Source: Verrucomicrobiales bacterium (GTDB taxonomy: Bacteria; Verrucomicrobiota; Verrucomicrobiia; Verrucomicrobiales; DEV007). From it: DNA of 5,178 nucleotides. The notes beneath the pieces were generated by a model. The model was not told where the DNA came from. It did not search any database and saw only the letters and a program-made list of their open reading frames with translations. Numbering within the stretch: the stretch's first letter is position 1; the number at the start of each line of letters is the position of its first letter. Location of the stretch: the NCBI GenBank assembly GCA_003232855.1, contig QIKC01000084.1, positions 1 through 5,178 on the forward strand, given 5' to 3'. The position numbers were made by a program, and so were the translations under genes. Below are positions 4,606-5,178 of the stretch, piece after piece.

Positions 4606-5178
4606 ATGTCGCTCGCGGATAAAATATCTAAGCAGGTGAGGGCGATTCCCCGTTCGGGGATTCGGGATTTTTTCGAGCTGGTGCTGGGTCGTGATGACGT
4701 TATCTCCCTCGGTGTCGGCGAGCCCGATTTCTGCACGCCGTGGCACATTCGGGAAGCTGCCATCTATTCGTTAGAAAAGGGCGAGACGAGTTACACATCG
4801 AACCTCGGATTGGAGAGGTTGCGCAAGGCGATCGCCGGTTATGTCGGCCAGCATTTCGGCGTGGGCTACGATCCGGCGCGGGAAATTTTGGTGACCGTGG
4901 GCGTCTCCGAGGCGCTCGACCTCGTTTGCCGGGCGCTGTTGAACCCGGGTGACGAACTGATCTTCCACGAGCCGTGCTACGTCTCCTATTCTCCCAGCGT
5001 CAGCCTAGCGTACGGAGTGCCGGTCGCTGTGCCTGCCCGCCCCGAGGACGGGTTCGCAGTGCGGGCGGAGGATATCGAGAAGCGGATTACTAGCCGCACG
5101 CGCGCGGTGATGCTGAATTTTCCCACCAACCCGACCGGCGCGGTGATGGGGCGCGCGGCGTTGCAGGAGATCGCCGAC
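4606..5178 (+). CDS. Class I/II PLP-dependent aminotransferase, N-terminal part (runs off right edge)
   Basis: The first 191 codons of a fold-type I aminotransferase of the AspC/AlaT/PatA-like group, open to the window end. The start ATG at 4606 gives MSLADKISKQ, and SGIRDFFEL follows at 17-25. Family motifs are VISLGVGEPDF (32-42), TSYTSNLGLERLRKAIAGY (61-79), the PLP-phosphate loop region TVGVSEALDLVCRALLNPGDE (97-117), EPCYVSY (122-128) and NFPTNPTGAV (171-180), where Asn175 should bond the PLP pyridine oxygen. The catalytic Lys lies beyond the edge, so activity cannot be confirmed. Substrate is unclear; alanine, aspartate or aromatic amino acids are all possible. An AAGG (4600-4603) just before the ATG is the only Shine-Dalgarno-like element in the window and is close to the start. 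Co-transcription with the Lrp-type gene 23 nt upstream is likely. Confidence 0.93.
   Translation, partial: MSLADKISKQVRAIPRSGIRDFFELVLGRDDVISLGVGEPDFCTPWHIREAAIYSLEKGETSYTSNLGLERLRKAIAGYVGQHFGVGYDPAREILVTVGVSEALDLVCRALLNPGDELIFHEPCYVSYSPSVSLAYGVPVAVPARPEDGFAVRAEDIEKRITSRTRAVMLNFPTNPTGAVMGRAALQEIAD

Overview
The window looks like the chromosome of a Gram-negative, fairly GC-rich bacterium. The signs are an outer-membrane beta-barrel protein, a periplasmic-type DD-peptidase and housekeeping genes, with no mobile elements, CRISPR, rRNA or tRNA genes. The MiaA variant, the small RRM protein with an Arg/Ser-rich N-terminus and the style of the barrel protein suggest Verrucomicrobiota, perhaps Opitutae. 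That placement is an impression from recognised protein styles and was not tested by search.

Left half, minus strand (read right to left). A single-RRM RNA-binding protein (1995-1237) is followed after 42 nt by miaA (tRNA dimethylallyltransferase, 1194-289). miaA overlaps by 8 nt the start of aroB (3-dehydroquinate synthase), which runs off the left edge. The three genes are probably one transcript. A candidate promoter, a 5'-end hairpin and a tiny upstream ORF lie ahead of the RRM gene (2053-2137). Further upstream on the same strand is a self-contained unit: a small secreted barrel protein (2800-2264) with a TTGACA-type promoter, an AT-rich twin repeat upstream of it, and a strong intrinsic terminator (2212-2181).

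Right half, plus strand. After a 275-nt divergent intergenic region comes an S11-family D-Ala-D-Ala carboxypeptidase (3076-4038). It is followed by an Lrp/AsnC-type regulator (4100-4582) and, 23 nt later, by a class I PLP-dependent aminotransferase that leaves the window at the right edge. The regulator and aminotransferase form a plausible amino-acid-responsive pair.

The gene content is mostly ordinary. The points that most deserve a second look are the SR-protein-like composition of the RRM gene together with its structured leader, the in-frame TAG separating the RRM gene from miaA with a hairpin just before the miaA start, the near absence of Shine-Dalgarno sequences, and the use of TAG as stop in four of five complete genes. 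I see no evidence for a new defence, mobile or biosynthetic system.
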